From Anaerocolumna sp. (GTDB taxonomy: Bacteria > Bacillota > Clostridia > Lachnospirales > Lachnospiraceae), in assembly GCA_029239975.1 (NCBI GenBank), contig JARBTX010000009.1, positions 1 to 64,000 of the forward strand: a DNA stretch of 64,000 bases, read 5' to 3'. The stretch's first letter is position 1; each line of letters opens with the position of its first letter. The notes beneath the pieces were generated by a model. It was not told where the DNA came from and searched no databases. It saw only the letters and a list, made by a program, of their open reading frames with translations. Position numbers and translations under genes: made by a program. Of the stretch, positions 1 to 8,817 are shown piece after piece.

Positions 1-1
1 T

Positions 2-1034
2 GACCTCAATAGGGAGGCTGACGGCAAGAGAAAGAATATCAAAGCACAAACAGAGAAAGAATTATTGGATAAGTTGATACCAGTATTTTTTTCTAACTCG
101 TACATTGACAAATTGACATTTAACGAATTATATGTGGAATGGCTGGAATATAAGAAAACCGTTACGAATAGCCAGCAATACGATTAAATGGCATGAACAA
201 CACTACCGGAAGTATTTTGAACCATCAATCCTTCATAAAACGAAAGTTAAAAGGATAGATAAATTGATGCTTGAAACGGAATGTAACCGTATTATCCGGG
301 AATTTAATCTTCCCCGGAAGGAATGGGGAAATATCAAGACTATCCTAAATGGTATGTTTGAGTATGCTATCAGAAAAAAGTACATACCTGTAAACCCTAT
401 GGAAAAGGTGCAGATACTTGTTAAATTCAAACAAGTAGTAAGAAAGATAGGTAAAACAGAAACCTATAATTCTGATGAACTGAAAGAATTAAATCGGTAT
501 CTTGACCATATGTTTGCAGAAACTCATGATATTGTATTCTATGCGGTGAAGCTTAATTTTCTTCTTGGCTTGCGTGTCGGGGAACTGGTTGCATTGAAGT
601 GGGAAGATTATTGTGACATTAATCATCTGCATATCGTTCGTGAAGAAGTCAGAAATCAGATTACAAACCAGTATGAGATTGCAGAGCATACCAAAACAAA
701 CAGAGATAGATTTATTGTATTAATTCCGAAAGCAATTAATATCCTGCAAAAGCTGGAATATCAGAGTGAGTATATTTTAGTAAGAGATGGACAGCGGATT
801 ACTTCAAGGCAGGTTGCATATGTGCTTGAGAAATACGCAGAGCGTCAAGGCTTGGCTACAAAATCAATACATAAGATGCGTAAGACCTTCGCCAGTAATC
901 TAAATGCAAGCGGTGTCCCTTTGGATTGCATCCGTGAATTACTGGGACACAGCAACTTTAATACTACATTGGGATATATCTATAATCCATTGACGGAAAA
1001 AGAAACCTATGACCTCATAACAAAAGCTTTGTAA
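2..1034 (+). pseudogene. Tyrosine recombinase/integrase, 5'-partial and frameshifted
   Basis: Phage/ICE-type tyrosine integrase. The catalytic half is well preserved: RVGELVALKW carries the first Arg, HKMRKTFAS the His-x-x-Arg, LLGHSNFNTTLGYIY the second His and the Tyr nucleophile. The first frame runs in from the window edge with an integrase N-terminal domain (KRKNIKAQTEKELLDKL, then LTFNELYVEWLEYKKTVTN) and stops at 185-187. The homologous continuation (ASNTIKWHEQHYRKYFEP) is in another frame, so about one extra base lies at 167-170. The ATG at 132 is only an out-of-frame artefact. The gene is probably inactive unless the shift is a sequencing error. It converges on a tRNA-Gly gene, the usual arrangement for tRNA-targeting elements. 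Confidence 0.85.
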
Positions 1035-1074
1035 GATGTCTACAATAGTATGTACCCTATTGACACATAAAAAA

Positions 1075-1105
1075 TTAGGAAGTCCCATAAATCAGGACTT
1101 CCTAA
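1075..1105 (+). terminator. Hairpin after integrase
   Basis: A perfect 11-12 bp stem (TTAGGAAGTCC / GGACTTCCTAA) with a short loop follows the integrase stop. A diverged copy of the same hairpin occurs at 2362-2384 after the second integrase remnant. There is no long T-run, so termination efficiency is uncertain. Confidence 0.6.
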
Positions 1106-1120
1106 TCATTCAATCGAAAA

Positions 1121-1137
1121 GCAAGACGGGATTCAAA
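1121..1137. repeat. Imperfect copy of tRNA-Gly 3' segment (att-like)
   Basis: Seventeen bases, GCAAGACGGGATTCAAA, match the tRNA-Gly 3' region (2403-2419, GCGAGACGGGATTCGAA) with two differences. It sits just beyond the integrase terminator, as the intact tRNA does for the second integrase remnant. It is read here as a decayed attachment site from an earlier or tandem integration. Confidence 0.55.
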
Positions 1138-1189
1138 TATTTTTCTACTAAATACAAAATGGAGCTTTCCGAAACCTCTAACGGACTCA

Positions 1190-2104
1190 TCAGTCATATT
1201 TATATATGAAATCATCAAGTTCAGAGTCAGTCATCCCTTTATTTATATAGAAGTTTGGAATAGCATTATGATAATCCCTTACATAGGTAGGGTCATCTTC
1301 TGATATCCCTTTTGTATATGTGTACCGCCAGTTATTATTCTCTTTTGGTATCGCATTTTTTAATGCTTTTTTGGTTGTTCTAAAACGTGTCTTACCTTTT
1401 TCATTGGTATAGGCAGTTTCGTTTTTCACACGTTCCAGAATTATTCTCATAAGGAACTGATTGACTCCAAAAAAATATTTTTTTCTTACAATTCGTTTTG
1501 GAGTTAGTAGAACCTTATCCGTACCTAAATAGCGATAACATGGACGTGTAACAGTAATCCAACTTGAAGTAGTGACATCCCAAGTATAAAATGTATCTTC
1601 TGAATTAGGCACAACGTTCGTTAGCGCTAGTTGTTCCAGAGTATAATTATTTAATTGCTCGTGTAAAATATTGGTAAGCATATCGGAAAGACCATCTTCA
1701 GAAAATCCAGGAACATACAAAGGTAAATCCATAGCCTTTGTAAGGTATGGTATATTATCTACAAAATTTTCAAGAGTGATAAAGGTACTAATTAACCCTT
1801 CTGCTGTATTGCCGTGCCCATTGTCCCCATTACCATAGCCTAGCCTAGTATAGTTTAATTCGCTTGCATGGGAAAGCAGATAGTTCTTTTTTTCATTATC
1901 ATTATTTCGATAAGCCTCATAGAACTTATCAAAGAAATCATCCATAACAACAGTTGCAGTTGTACACCAAGCATCTTGTTGGGTAGAAATTAAACATGGA
2001 TCAATGAATAATTTTTGATCATCGAGAACATTAATGTCTATGAAGTCAAACTGAGAATGTCCGAATTTGGTATATCTAAGTATCTTGGAAATGTGTTCAA
2101 CCAT
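1190..2104 (-). CDS. Uncharacterised 304-aa protein (element cargo)
   Basis: No family recognised. It looks soluble, with no signal peptide or membrane segment. Notable stretches are FIDPCLI near residue 34-40, a Gly/Asn-rich segment LGYGNGDNGHGNTAEG near 88-103, and a basic LLTPKRIVRKKYFFG block near 195-210. An intact ORF with good length sits between two integrase 3' ends and two att-like sites, so it is probably cargo of a small integrated element. A defence or toxin role would fit this location, but nothing in the sequence proves it. The start ATG follows an AGAAAGGA-type SD. Confidence 0.6.
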   Translation of the reverse strand: MVEHISKILRYTKFGHSQFDFIDINVLDDQKLFIDPCLISTQQDAWCTTATVVMDDFFDKFYEAYRNNDNEKKNYLLSHASELNYTRLGYGNGDNGHGNTAEGLISTFITLENFVDNIPYLTKAMDLPLYVPGFSEDGLSDMLTNILHEQLNNYTLEQLALTNVVPNSEDTFYTWDVTTSSWITVTRPCYRYLGTDKVLLTPKRIVRKKYFFGVNQFLMRIILERVKNETAYTNEKGKTRFRTTKKALKNAIPKENNNWRYTYTKGISEDDPTYVRDYHNAIPNFYINKGMTDSELDDFIYKYD

Positions 2105-2220
2105 ATATTATCCTTTCTGATGTCTATGCATCAAACTTATTTCGTTGCCTTTTTATGATTTAAGTATACACCAAATGACAATATATGGCAATACAAATAG
2201 AAATATATGTAATGTTCTTT

Positions 2221-2345
2221 ACTAGAACACAGCAACTGAAAATACTACCTTGGGATATTCTATAAATCAACTGATTGAAAAAGAAACCTATGACCTCATA
2301 ATCAAAGGCTTTGTAAGCTGTCTACAAGTGTATACAGGCTATAGA
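2221..2345 (+). pseudogene. Decayed integrase 3' end (second copy)
   Basis: This segment aligns with the last ~90 bases of the integrase and its downstream region at an offset near 1280 bp. It shares ACACAGCAAC, then TTGGGATAT, GAAAAAGAAACCTATGACC and CTTTGTAAG. Reading frames are broken: the match to EKETYDLI is in a different frame from the upstream HSN. It is followed by a hairpin and tRNA-Gly, mirroring the order integrase - hairpin - att-like site at 945-1137. The open frame through 2528 runs antisense to the tRNA and is not a gene. Confidence 0.75.
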
Positions 2346-2361
2346 CACATAAAAAAACCGA

Positions 2362-2384
2362 GAAGCCTTGAAAATCAAGACTTC
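2362..2384 (+). terminator. Hairpin after integrase remnant
   Basis: The inverted repeat GAAGCCTTGA / TCAAGACTTC corresponds to the hairpin at 1075-1105. It lies between the integrase remnant and the 3' end of tRNA-Gly. Confidence 0.5.
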
Positions 2385-2399
2385 CCAGTCAATTCATTA

Positions 2400-2471
2400 A
2401 GCGCGAGACGGGATTCGAACCCGCGACCCTCGCCTTGGCAAGGCGATACTCCACCACTGAGCCACTCGCGC
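2400..2471 (-). tRNA. tRNA-Gly (GCC)
   Basis: On the minus strand, acceptor arms GCGCGAG and CTCGCGC pair over 7 bp. The anticodon stem-loop reads TCGCC TTGCCAA GGCGA (anticodon GCC), and the T-arm contains GGTTCGAATCC. CCA is not encoded; the discriminator base is T. An integrase remnant abuts its 3' side, so the tRNA is a likely integration target that remained intact. Confidence 0.95.
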
Positions 2472-2676
2472 ATATTTAATTTTTGTCTTGATGTTTTTGT
2501 GTTGTCTCAAGCACATGAGATAGTATAATATAATTTAATTACTTTGTCAACACTATTTTGTATTTTTTTTATTTTACATATAAGACTTTTTAATCCCATT
2601 TTTAACCATATAGATTTTAGCCAGCTTAGTTTCTATGAGTGGATTCATTAATCTCTCAACAGCCGAAATCAATTCA

Positions 2677-2730
2677 TTCCAATGTACTAATTCCAATGTA
2701 CTAATTCTAATTTACTAATTCTAATCTTCT
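2677..2730. repeat. 14-bp tandem repeat in a 428-bp gene-free stretch
   Basis: About 3.5 tandem units of TTCCAATGTACTAA / TTCTAATTTACTAA. They lie in the gap 2472-2899 between tRNA-Gly and the hydrolase gene. Nothing else convincing was seen in that AT-rich gap. Confidence 0.6.
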
Positions 2731-2899
2731 CTCATATAAGAATAACAATCACTGGCTCTATATTTATAAATCATAAAAATGTTCAAACATTGTTCTATAG
2801 AATCACATAATTTACCTATCCATTCATAATCAAATCCAATTTTACCTAGATTATTGTATTAGTAAAAAGCGATAATTTGCTTTTCCACCCGTATGAAAC

Positions 2900-3598
2900 T
2901 TATCTTTCTCCAATAAATTGCTTAATAGCTTCCACGGTTATGATTTGTTGTTCTTCACTTGTTATCGTGGCATCGTGGTCACCTTTTTGTTTTCCATAAT
3001 TACCAAATTGGGCGTGGTTTCCACCTTCTATTGCTACAATATTTTCAGTATAGTTTATCTTCTCTGCCACACTTGTATTGAATGTGCCATAAACTGTCAG
3101 TGCGTCATCATCCGGGTATTCCCCATAGATATAAGCTCCTAGCAAAATCAATCCGTTCACCTTGTCTTGATGTTTAGATGCATAATTGCTTGCCATTGCA
3201 CCACCCATAGAATGTCCACCTATATACCAGTTTTTGATATCAGGGAACTGATCTATGATTTTATCAGCTGCATTTGAATCAAAAATAGCCATATTAAACG
3301 GCATTTTAACAAGAATACATGTAATACCACAACTCTCTTTAATCTTTTCTAAAATTGGTAAATAAGCGATGTGTTCCACCTTTGCACCTGGATAAAAAAT
3401 CAATGCTGTGTCGTTTGGTATAGTAGGTGATAGTATTATCAGATTATCTTTAACACTTATGCTATCTCCATTATTCATAACTTCAATTGCTACATCTTCT
3501 GCTCTGTAATAGTCAGATGCATAAATAAAAAATGCACCGGTTAGTAATACTACCATCGATATGATTGTAATTAAGGCTATTTTAAGCCGTTTTTTCAT
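2900..3598 (-). CDS. Membrane-anchored alpha/beta hydrolase
   Basis: 232 aa. The N-terminal hydrophobic helix (residues ~6-27) is an uncleaved anchor or signal peptide, placing the enzyme outside the membrane. The nucleophile elbow GGHSMGG puts the catalytic Ser near residue 130. A late GGNHAQFG offers the His near 206. The layout fits the short 'alpha/beta hydrolase family 5' type of Firmicutes. The substrate is unknown. SD GAGGAG precedes the ATG. Monocistronic. Confidence 0.8.
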   Translation of the reverse strand: MKKRLKIALITIISMVVLLTGAFFIYASDYYRAEDVAIEVMNNGDSISVKDNLIILSPTIPNDTALIFYPGAKVEHIAYLPILEKIKESCGITCILVKMPFNMAIFDSNAADKIIDQFPDIKNWYIGGHSMGGAMASNYASKHQDKVNGLILLGAYIYGEYPDDDALTVYGTFNTSVAEKINYTENIVAIEGGNHAQFGNYGKQKGDHDATITSEEQQIITVEAIKQFIGER

Positions 3599-3906
3599 AG
3601 ATATTCTCCTCTTTATATAATTCTATCGTATGGATTGATACGCTGACTGTGTAATTGTCAAATTCATCAATTAATAAAATCACGATCTCATATAGACAAT
3701 ATTGTAACTTAACCGTAAAGTATTGTCAAACCACTCAAGGCGTTTAATTTTTTCACTAGTTTTAATTAAGTCCCTTATTTTCATCTTACAAATATACATA
3801 TCCAATTAACAAAATCGAATTACTTTACCATATTATTATTCCAGTTAATCTAGAATATTTCTTTTAAATCCACAATACATTATGGTAAATACGAATGGAG
3901 TTAAGT

Positions 3907-4323
3907 ATGCAAGATATTAAATATGAGCATATACTTGAATTATCGTTAATTCCAAAAAAATATACATTTCAGATGGCACTACATAACCAAGATGTTATGA
4001 GGCAAGGTTTTGTATCTTATAATACCAATAGGTTACAACAATTTATGGACAATGTTAAGGCAAACATACCGGATAAAATTAGAATAACATTTTATGGAAT
4101 TGATAATCAAAATGTTAGCATACTTCAATATGATGGTTCACTTATTATTTTTACGATAAGATATTTTGATGATAAATCAACCTATCAAACTACCTATGGA
4201 TATAAGATAATAAAACGTTTCAGGACAAAGAATAAAGAACACTTAACAGATTATTTTCTTGTTACTCTTTACAATGATTATATACCTTTATTTATTGAAC
4301 CTGCTATAACTAAGCAAACATAA
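3907..4323 (+). CDS. Uncharacterised small protein, 138 aa
   Basis: No signal peptide; mixed alpha/beta composition, rich in Tyr, Ile and basic residues. The central region (ITFYGIDNQNVSILQYDGS) resembles small DUF4362-like Firmicute proteins in layout, but I cannot confirm the family. An ATG 12 bases upstream (3895) is in frame. The start chosen here has GGAG six bases before it, whereas the upstream ATG has none. It converges with the LRR gene, with an inverted repeat between. Confidence 0.6.
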   Translation: MQDIKYEHILELSLIPKKYTFQMALHNQDVMRQGFVSYNTNRLQQFMDNVKANIPDKIRITFYGIDNQNVSILQYDGSLIIFTIRYFDDKSTYQTTYGYKIIKRFRTKNKEHLTDYFLVTLYNDYIPLFIEPAITKQT

Positions 4324-4331
4324 GATGAATT

Positions 4332-4427
4332 AAAAAAGCTCCCTATGTCTGAACTAATAACTTGTATTTAACTGTTCTTATTCAAACTGTTAAATATAAG
4401 AGTATCATTTCAACTTAGGAAGCTTTT
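4332..4427. terminator. Nested inverted repeat between convergent genes
   Basis: Outer arms AAAAGCTCCCTATGT and ACTTAGGAAGCTTTT pair imperfectly. Inner arms TATTTAAC / GTTAAATA pair perfectly. It lies between the stop of the 138-aa gene and the end of the LRR gene and probably terminates both. At about 100 bp it is larger than a simple terminator and could be a decayed mobile repeat. Confidence 0.5.
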
Positions 4428-4475
4428 GTTTCGTATTAAAACTCCACGTTTTATGCTTAGTAACCTTTTTTATTC

Positions 4476-6776
4476 TTATTTAAATTCTACATTAAAATCA
4501 TTTTGCATTGCAAAATCATATGCATAGGAATTAGCACTGCAATAAATTGTCTGCTCTCCTATTCTATTCCAGTTATAGAAAGCTTTTTTATCTATATCCT
4601 TCACTGAATCCGGAATATGAATTTTTGTTAGATTATTGCACCAACTAAAAGTATAAGTCTTTACTTTCTTTAAACCTGCTGGCAACCAAATTTCTTCTAG
4701 GTTACTGCAATTACTGAAAGCATAGGAATCTAATGAAGTAATACTATCTGGTAAGACTATTTTACTAAAATTACAACTGTCGAATGCTCTTTGACCAATG
4801 GATTCTAAGGTGTTTGGAAACTTTATATTAGCCAAGCTTCGGCATAAGAAAAATGCACCAACTCCAATCGATTTTAAATTCTTAGGCAATTTAACTTCCT
4901 TTAAATTACTGCATTGACTAAAAGTATACTGCGGTATTACGGTAATATTATCAGATAAAGTAACACTTTCAAGGTAATTATTTTCTTTAAAAACATAAGG
5001 TGCAATATAAGTAATATCATCTGGAATAATTAAGTCTCTATCAGTACCATTATATTTTACTAAGAAACCATTATTGGTGATAACCATATTGTCTTCTTCA
5101 TTTTCTCTGATCCATTTTGTACCTGTAAATACACTATAACCTATTGTTTCAAGTGATTCAGGTAACAAAACATTTTCCAGTGCAGCACAACCACGGAATG
5201 CATGGTCACCGATCTCAGTAACACCTTCTGTAACATTAATTTCATTTAATGCTCTACAATTAACAAAGGAATAAGAACCAATTTTTAAAAGATTTGATGG
5301 AAAGTTAATATCTGTTAATGATGTACAACCACTAAACATATTATCAGGAATTACTTTCATGTTATCAGATAAATCAACCTCTTTTAAATTAACACACTCT
5401 GAAAATGCGCCATACCCTATTGCAGTAACAGAATCCGGTATTATAATCTTACTTAATAGATAACATCCAGAGAAGGCGCTATTATCAATCCTAGTTAAAG
5501 TTTTAGGAAGTTTGATATCTGTTAAGCTAGTGCAATAACTAAATGCACTCTCACCAATGTTTGTTGTTTTACTTGACAAAGAAACACTAGCAAGTTTTGA
5601 ACAATAGCTAAACAAACCACTATTAATTTTTGTAACCCCTTCTGGTATGGTAACTTGAGTAAGATTCTTGCATCCAGCGAAAGCAGATATTCCAAGGGTT
5701 TTAAGATTATCTGGTAATGCAATTGCCGTAAGAGAACTACAGTCACTAAACGCATTATCTCCTATATAAGTTACAGTATAAGGAATTGATATCGCTTTTA
5801 GTTTCCTACAATAATTAAATGTTCCATTTTCGATAGTCGTTAAATTACTTGGCATATTGATGCTCTGTAAGGAGTTACACCCCGAAAATGCATATCCACC
5901 AATATATGATACACTTTCAGGTAATTTAATACTCGTTAGAGAACTGCAATTCATAAATGTACCTTGCGCTATCGCAGTAACACCACTTGGTATTTTTACA
6001 CTCTGTAATTTTCCGCAATTTGCGAAGGCATTTTCTTGAATTTCTGTTACTGTTGTAGGTATATTTACCGTGGTTAAGCTATAGCAATACATAAAAGTTT
6101 CTTTTTGTATTGTAGTAACACCACTTGGTATGGAAATTGATTTTAATTTATTACAATAACGAAATGCCTGTGGACCTAAGTTTGTCAGTCCTTTTGGTAA
6201 ACTAATTGTAGTAAGTTTAGAACAATCCTGGAATGCCCTTCTCGCTATGTAGTAAAGTTTACTATCACTTGGAATGGTAAATGTCTGCATTTTACCACAA
6301 CCAATGAAAGCTTCAATACTTATGAATTTCACTGATTTTGGTAAAGATATCTTGGTAATATTTTGGCAATATCCAAATGCACCTTCACCAATATAAGTTA
6401 AGTTACTAGGTAAAGTAATACTCTTTAACTTATAACATCCATAAAATGCATGATAAGGAATTCTGGTTATACTACTTGGTATATTAATTTTTTCTAGTGA
6501 ATAGCAAGAGGCAAAAGCTTCTTCATCAAACACTTTAACACTAGATGGTAAATTAATAGTCTTTACGCTATTATTTGCATAAAATGCTCTTTTACCGATT
6601 TTTGTTACATTATTAGGCACATTTACTGTTTTCGATGATCCTGTATAGGAAACTAACACTCCATCTTTTATAACAAAATCACTTGTTTTTGCTTCTGTAA
6701 CATGGGCTGGTATCGCGATAAAACATATTAGTAAAACAAACATAATACTAAGTAAAATTTTTCGCTTTTGATTCAT
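4476..6776 (-). CDS. Secreted BspA-like leucine-rich repeat protein
   Basis: 766 aa from the chosen start, which has GGAGG at 6782-6786 four bases or so upstream. The longer reading adds eight unsupported residues. A signal peptide (MNQKRK, then a hydrophobic run, cleavage near HVTEA) is followed by about 29 repeats of ~23 residues, pattern xLxSIxIPxxVTxIGxxAFxxC, i.e. the TpLRR/BspA (LRR_5) family. One repeat block is interrupted near residue 510-545 by WIRENEEDNMVITNNGF. There is no LPxTG, SLH or other visible wall anchor. BspA-like proteins often act in adhesion or host/substrate binding; here the role is inferred. Confidence 0.85.
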   Translation of the reverse strand: MNQKRKILLSIMFVLLICFIAIPAHVTEAKTSDFVIKDGVLVSYTGSSKTVNVPNNVTKIGKRAFYANNSVKTINLPSSVKVFDEEAFASCYSLEKINIPSSITRIPYHAFYGCYKLKSITLPSNLTYIGEGAFGYCQNITKISLPKSVKFISIEAFIGCGKMQTFTIPSDSKLYYIARRAFQDCSKLTTISLPKGLTNLGPQAFRYCNKLKSISIPSGVTTIQKETFMYCYSLTTVNIPTTVTEIQENAFANCGKLQSVKIPSGVTAIAQGTFMNCSSLTSIKLPESVSYIGGYAFSGCNSLQSINMPSNLTTIENGTFNYCRKLKAISIPYTVTYIGDNAFSDCSSLTAIALPDNLKTLGISAFAGCKNLTQVTIPEGVTKINSGLFSYCSKLASVSLSSKTTNIGESAFSYCTSLTDIKLPKTLTRIDNSAFSGCYLLSKIIIPDSVTAIGYGAFSECVNLKEVDLSDNMKVIPDNMFSGCTSLTDINFPSNLLKIGSYSFVNCRALNEINVTEGVTEIGDHAFRGCAALENVLLPESLETIGYSVFTGTKWIRENEEDNMVITNNGFLVKYNGTDRDLIIPDDITYIAPYVFKENNYLESVTLSDNITVIPQYTFSQCSNLKEVKLPKNLKSIGVGAFFLCRSLANIKFPNTLESIGQRAFDSCNFSKIVLPDSITSLDSYAFSNCSNLEEIWLPAGLKKVKTYTFSWCNNLTKIHIPDSVKDIDKKAFYNWNRIGEQTIYCSANSYAYDFAMQNDFNVEFK

Positions 6777-6869
6777 TGCACACCTCCTAAGATAATTCAT
6801 TCATATGTTTATTAACTTCATATAGAAAAAATGAATAAAAGACGTATTACTATATTTTCCATAAGTTTT

Positions 6870-6898
6870 ATTATATTCCAATATGTCATAGCGTACAA
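6870..6898 (-). promoter_or_regulatory. Promoter of LRR gene
   Basis: On the minus strand: TTGTAC, 17-bp spacer, TATAAT. It lies about 90 bases upstream of the LRR start codon and matches a housekeeping sigma promoter well. Confidence 0.65.
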
Positions 6899-7018
6899 GT
6901 GCTTTTGACTTAAGTATTTCTTAACTTTTTATTAATGTTGTTTGTTATATAATTTGAACTTACTTGAAAATTCGTTGCAATCTTTTCATTACCCAATCTC
7001 GGATTCGATTGTACATAA

Positions 7019-8053
7019 TTATTTTTTATCTTTTATACAATCTTCAGGATTTAGTTTTATCAAGTTCCAATTACCATCTTCACTTTTACTATATTGTGCT
7101 ATCTCGATATCATTATCATTGGTTAATTGAAAAAATACAATAAGATACTCTTTGCCGTCTGTACCTTCAAAATAAATATTCTTTATATAACCATCTTGTC
7201 TTGTAGGATATCTCTTTTTTATTAAGGAACACCAATAACCATACCGTATATCAACAGAACTTTCTGCATCATACCACCATCCATGATATGGGGCACATAA
7301 ATAATTTTCTCCAGTATACTCTAGTTTTGCAATTTTATATAAATCATTTTCTTTTATTATATCGATAAATCCATAATAATAAGCGAATTGACCAATACCT
7401 TTTTCCGTACCTTCTATTGTTTCTAATTCAACAAAATACCGAATACTATTTTGTGTATTATCAAAGACCGGAATTTGTTTATATTTGATTAGATTAATAT
7501 GTAAAATATTTTGAAAGGTATCAAGAAATTGCTCATATGTCATACTTTTCTTTAAGTCTGATGATAAAAACTGATACGCTTTCGGATACGGTAACCAAGC
7601 TTCACCAAGTGTTCCACACCCTGCATACTTATCTTTTACTGGGTTAGCAGCTTCTCTTAAGATACTAAAATAATTTAAAATAACATCTTCTGGTGATTTT
7701 AAAAAAGAGCTTGGTAAGGATGCTTCCTTATGATCTTCACTAAAATACCCACGAAAAAAATCATGGTCATATTCTCTATTATTAAGAACTGGTAACTTAG
7801 AAGGTCGAAAATATGTCTCTACATCTTCTGTTTCATACATTGAAATAACCTGATTACTATTATTTTCATTCATTTTAATTCTCTGATCATTGGTTTCTTC
7901 ATAATAAGTTTGATAATTAAGTATTCCTCCCATAACCATTTTAGTTGAATAATATCGATTGCAAAAATATAATAGTCCAACCAAAAATAGTATCACCATA
8001 AATGGCACCACAAATTGTAAAAACTTTTTCCACTTTACAAACATAAAATTCAT
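7019..8053 (-). CDS. Membrane-anchored uncharacterised protein, 344 aa
   Basis: Residues ~10-32 form one hydrophobic anchor; the remaining ~310 residues are predicted extracytoplasmic. No family recognised with certainty. The segment around 120-250 (ILNYFSILREA, then FIDIIKENDLYKIAKLEY) could be an NTF2-like fold, but this is weak. The start has GGTG seven bases upstream, inside a strong hairpin (8061-8098). Probably co-transcribed with the phosphatase gene upstream. Confidence 0.6.
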   Translation of the reverse strand: MNFMFVKWKKFLQFVVPFMVILFLVGLLYFCNRYYSTKMVMGGILNYQTYYEETNDQRIKMNENNSNQVISMYETEDVETYFRPSKLPVLNNREYDHDFFRGYFSEDHKEASLPSSFLKSPEDVILNYFSILREAANPVKDKYAGCGTLGEAWLPYPKAYQFLSSDLKKSMTYEQFLDTFQNILHINLIKYKQIPVFDNTQNSIRYFVELETIEGTEKGIGQFAYYYGFIDIIKENDLYKIAKLEYTGENYLCAPYHGWWYDAESSVDIRYGYWCSLIKKRYPTRQDGYIKNIYFEGTDGKEYLIVFFQLTNDNDIEIAQYSKSEDGNWNLIKLNPEDCIKDKK

Positions 8054-8060
8054 TATTTTT

Positions 8061-8098
8061 CACCATATAATTAATATCTCTTAATAAATTATATGGTG
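8061..8098 (-). promoter_or_regulatory. 12-bp stem-loop containing the SD of the downstream gene
   Basis: CACCATATAATT and AATTATATGGTG form a perfect 12-bp stem with a 14-base loop. On the minus strand the 3' arm ends in GGTG, the only SD candidate for the start codon at 8053. No T-run follows, so it looks like translational gating (or an RNA thermometer-like element) rather than a terminator. Confidence 0.45.
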
Positions 8099-8116
8099 TC
8101 TGAAATATTACAATTC

Positions 8117-8719
8117 TTAAGTCTCCAAAGTTTGATTAAACTTTAGTACCTTCCATATTTTTAAAGCTGGATTATACTCAAATTCTGAAATACCACAAAA
8201 ATCTACCTTAAATAGATTTCTTTGATAAACAGGTAAATGAAGAACATGACACATAAGTAATCTAATGTATCCTTCATGACTAAATAATATAACATCTTCG
8301 TTTTGTTTTAACAATTCATCGATTATTTCTTTCTGTCTTAGCTTTACCTCTTCACCTGTTTCGCCACCAGGAAATCTTATATCCTTAGAATAACTAGTAA
8401 AGTCATAAAAGAAATCTGGATATTCGATCTTGATTTCATCTTCGCTCATTGATTCAATATAACCATTATCTATTTCATTCAGTCTTTTATCTATACTTAC
8501 CTGTATTCCCTTTTTCTGAGCTAAAAATCTTGCAGTTTGTTCTGTTCTTATGTATTCACTAACTAAAATTTTCTTATAATTCCTTTGTTCAAAATAATCA
8601 CAGAGTTTTTCTGCTTTTTTTAATCCAGTATCATTTAGTGGAGAATCTTGATGTCTTAATGTTTCATTATAGAACTCTCCATTTACCTTGTCTCCATGAC
8701 GAATTATACACATAATCAT
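8117..8719 (-). CDS. Histidine phosphatase family protein
   Basis: 200 aa, phosphoglycerate-mutase-like fold. The phospho-accepting IIRHGD motif is at residues ~5-10, the second catalytic His is in FSHEGYIRLL (~149), and ETGE-type acid residues lie between. The length fits small phosphatases (PhoE/CobC-like) rather than true mutases. The substrate cannot be assigned. SD AAGGAG is eight bases upstream. It is followed by the membrane-anchored unknown gene on the same strand. Confidence 0.85.
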   Translation of the reverse strand: MIMCIIRHGDKVNGEFYNETLRHQDSPLNDTGLKKAEKLCDYFEQRNYKKILVSEYIRTEQTARFLAQKKGIQVSIDKRLNEIDNGYIESMSEDEIKIEYPDFFYDFTSYSKDIRFPGGETGEEVKLRQKEIIDELLKQNEDVILFSHEGYIRLLMCHVLHLPVYQRNLFKVDFCGISEFEYNPALKIWKVLKFNQTLET

Positions 8720-8817
8720 TTTAACAACTCCTTGTACATGATTTATTCTATAATTCTAACTTAGCTACTAATTCACTGTATTCTACTTTACACGTACATA
8801 TGGTATTGGTTTAAAAT

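Noticed and set aside
2..2104. Prophage or complete ICE
   Set aside because: Only integrase scars and one cargo gene are visible; no structural, conjugation or replication genes.
2250..2528. 92-aa ORF across the tRNA-Gly region
   Set aside because: Its first codons are the decayed integrase remnant and the rest is antisense to the tRNA; no SD.
2677..2730. CRISPR-like array
   Set aside because: Units are 14 bp and contiguous with no spacers; no cas genes in the window. The 12-bp array at 9845-9938 fails for the same reasons.
5522..5755. ORF of 77 codons in another frame inside the LRR gene
   Set aside because: Periodic LRR DNA creates long alternative frames; no start signals and no independent composition.
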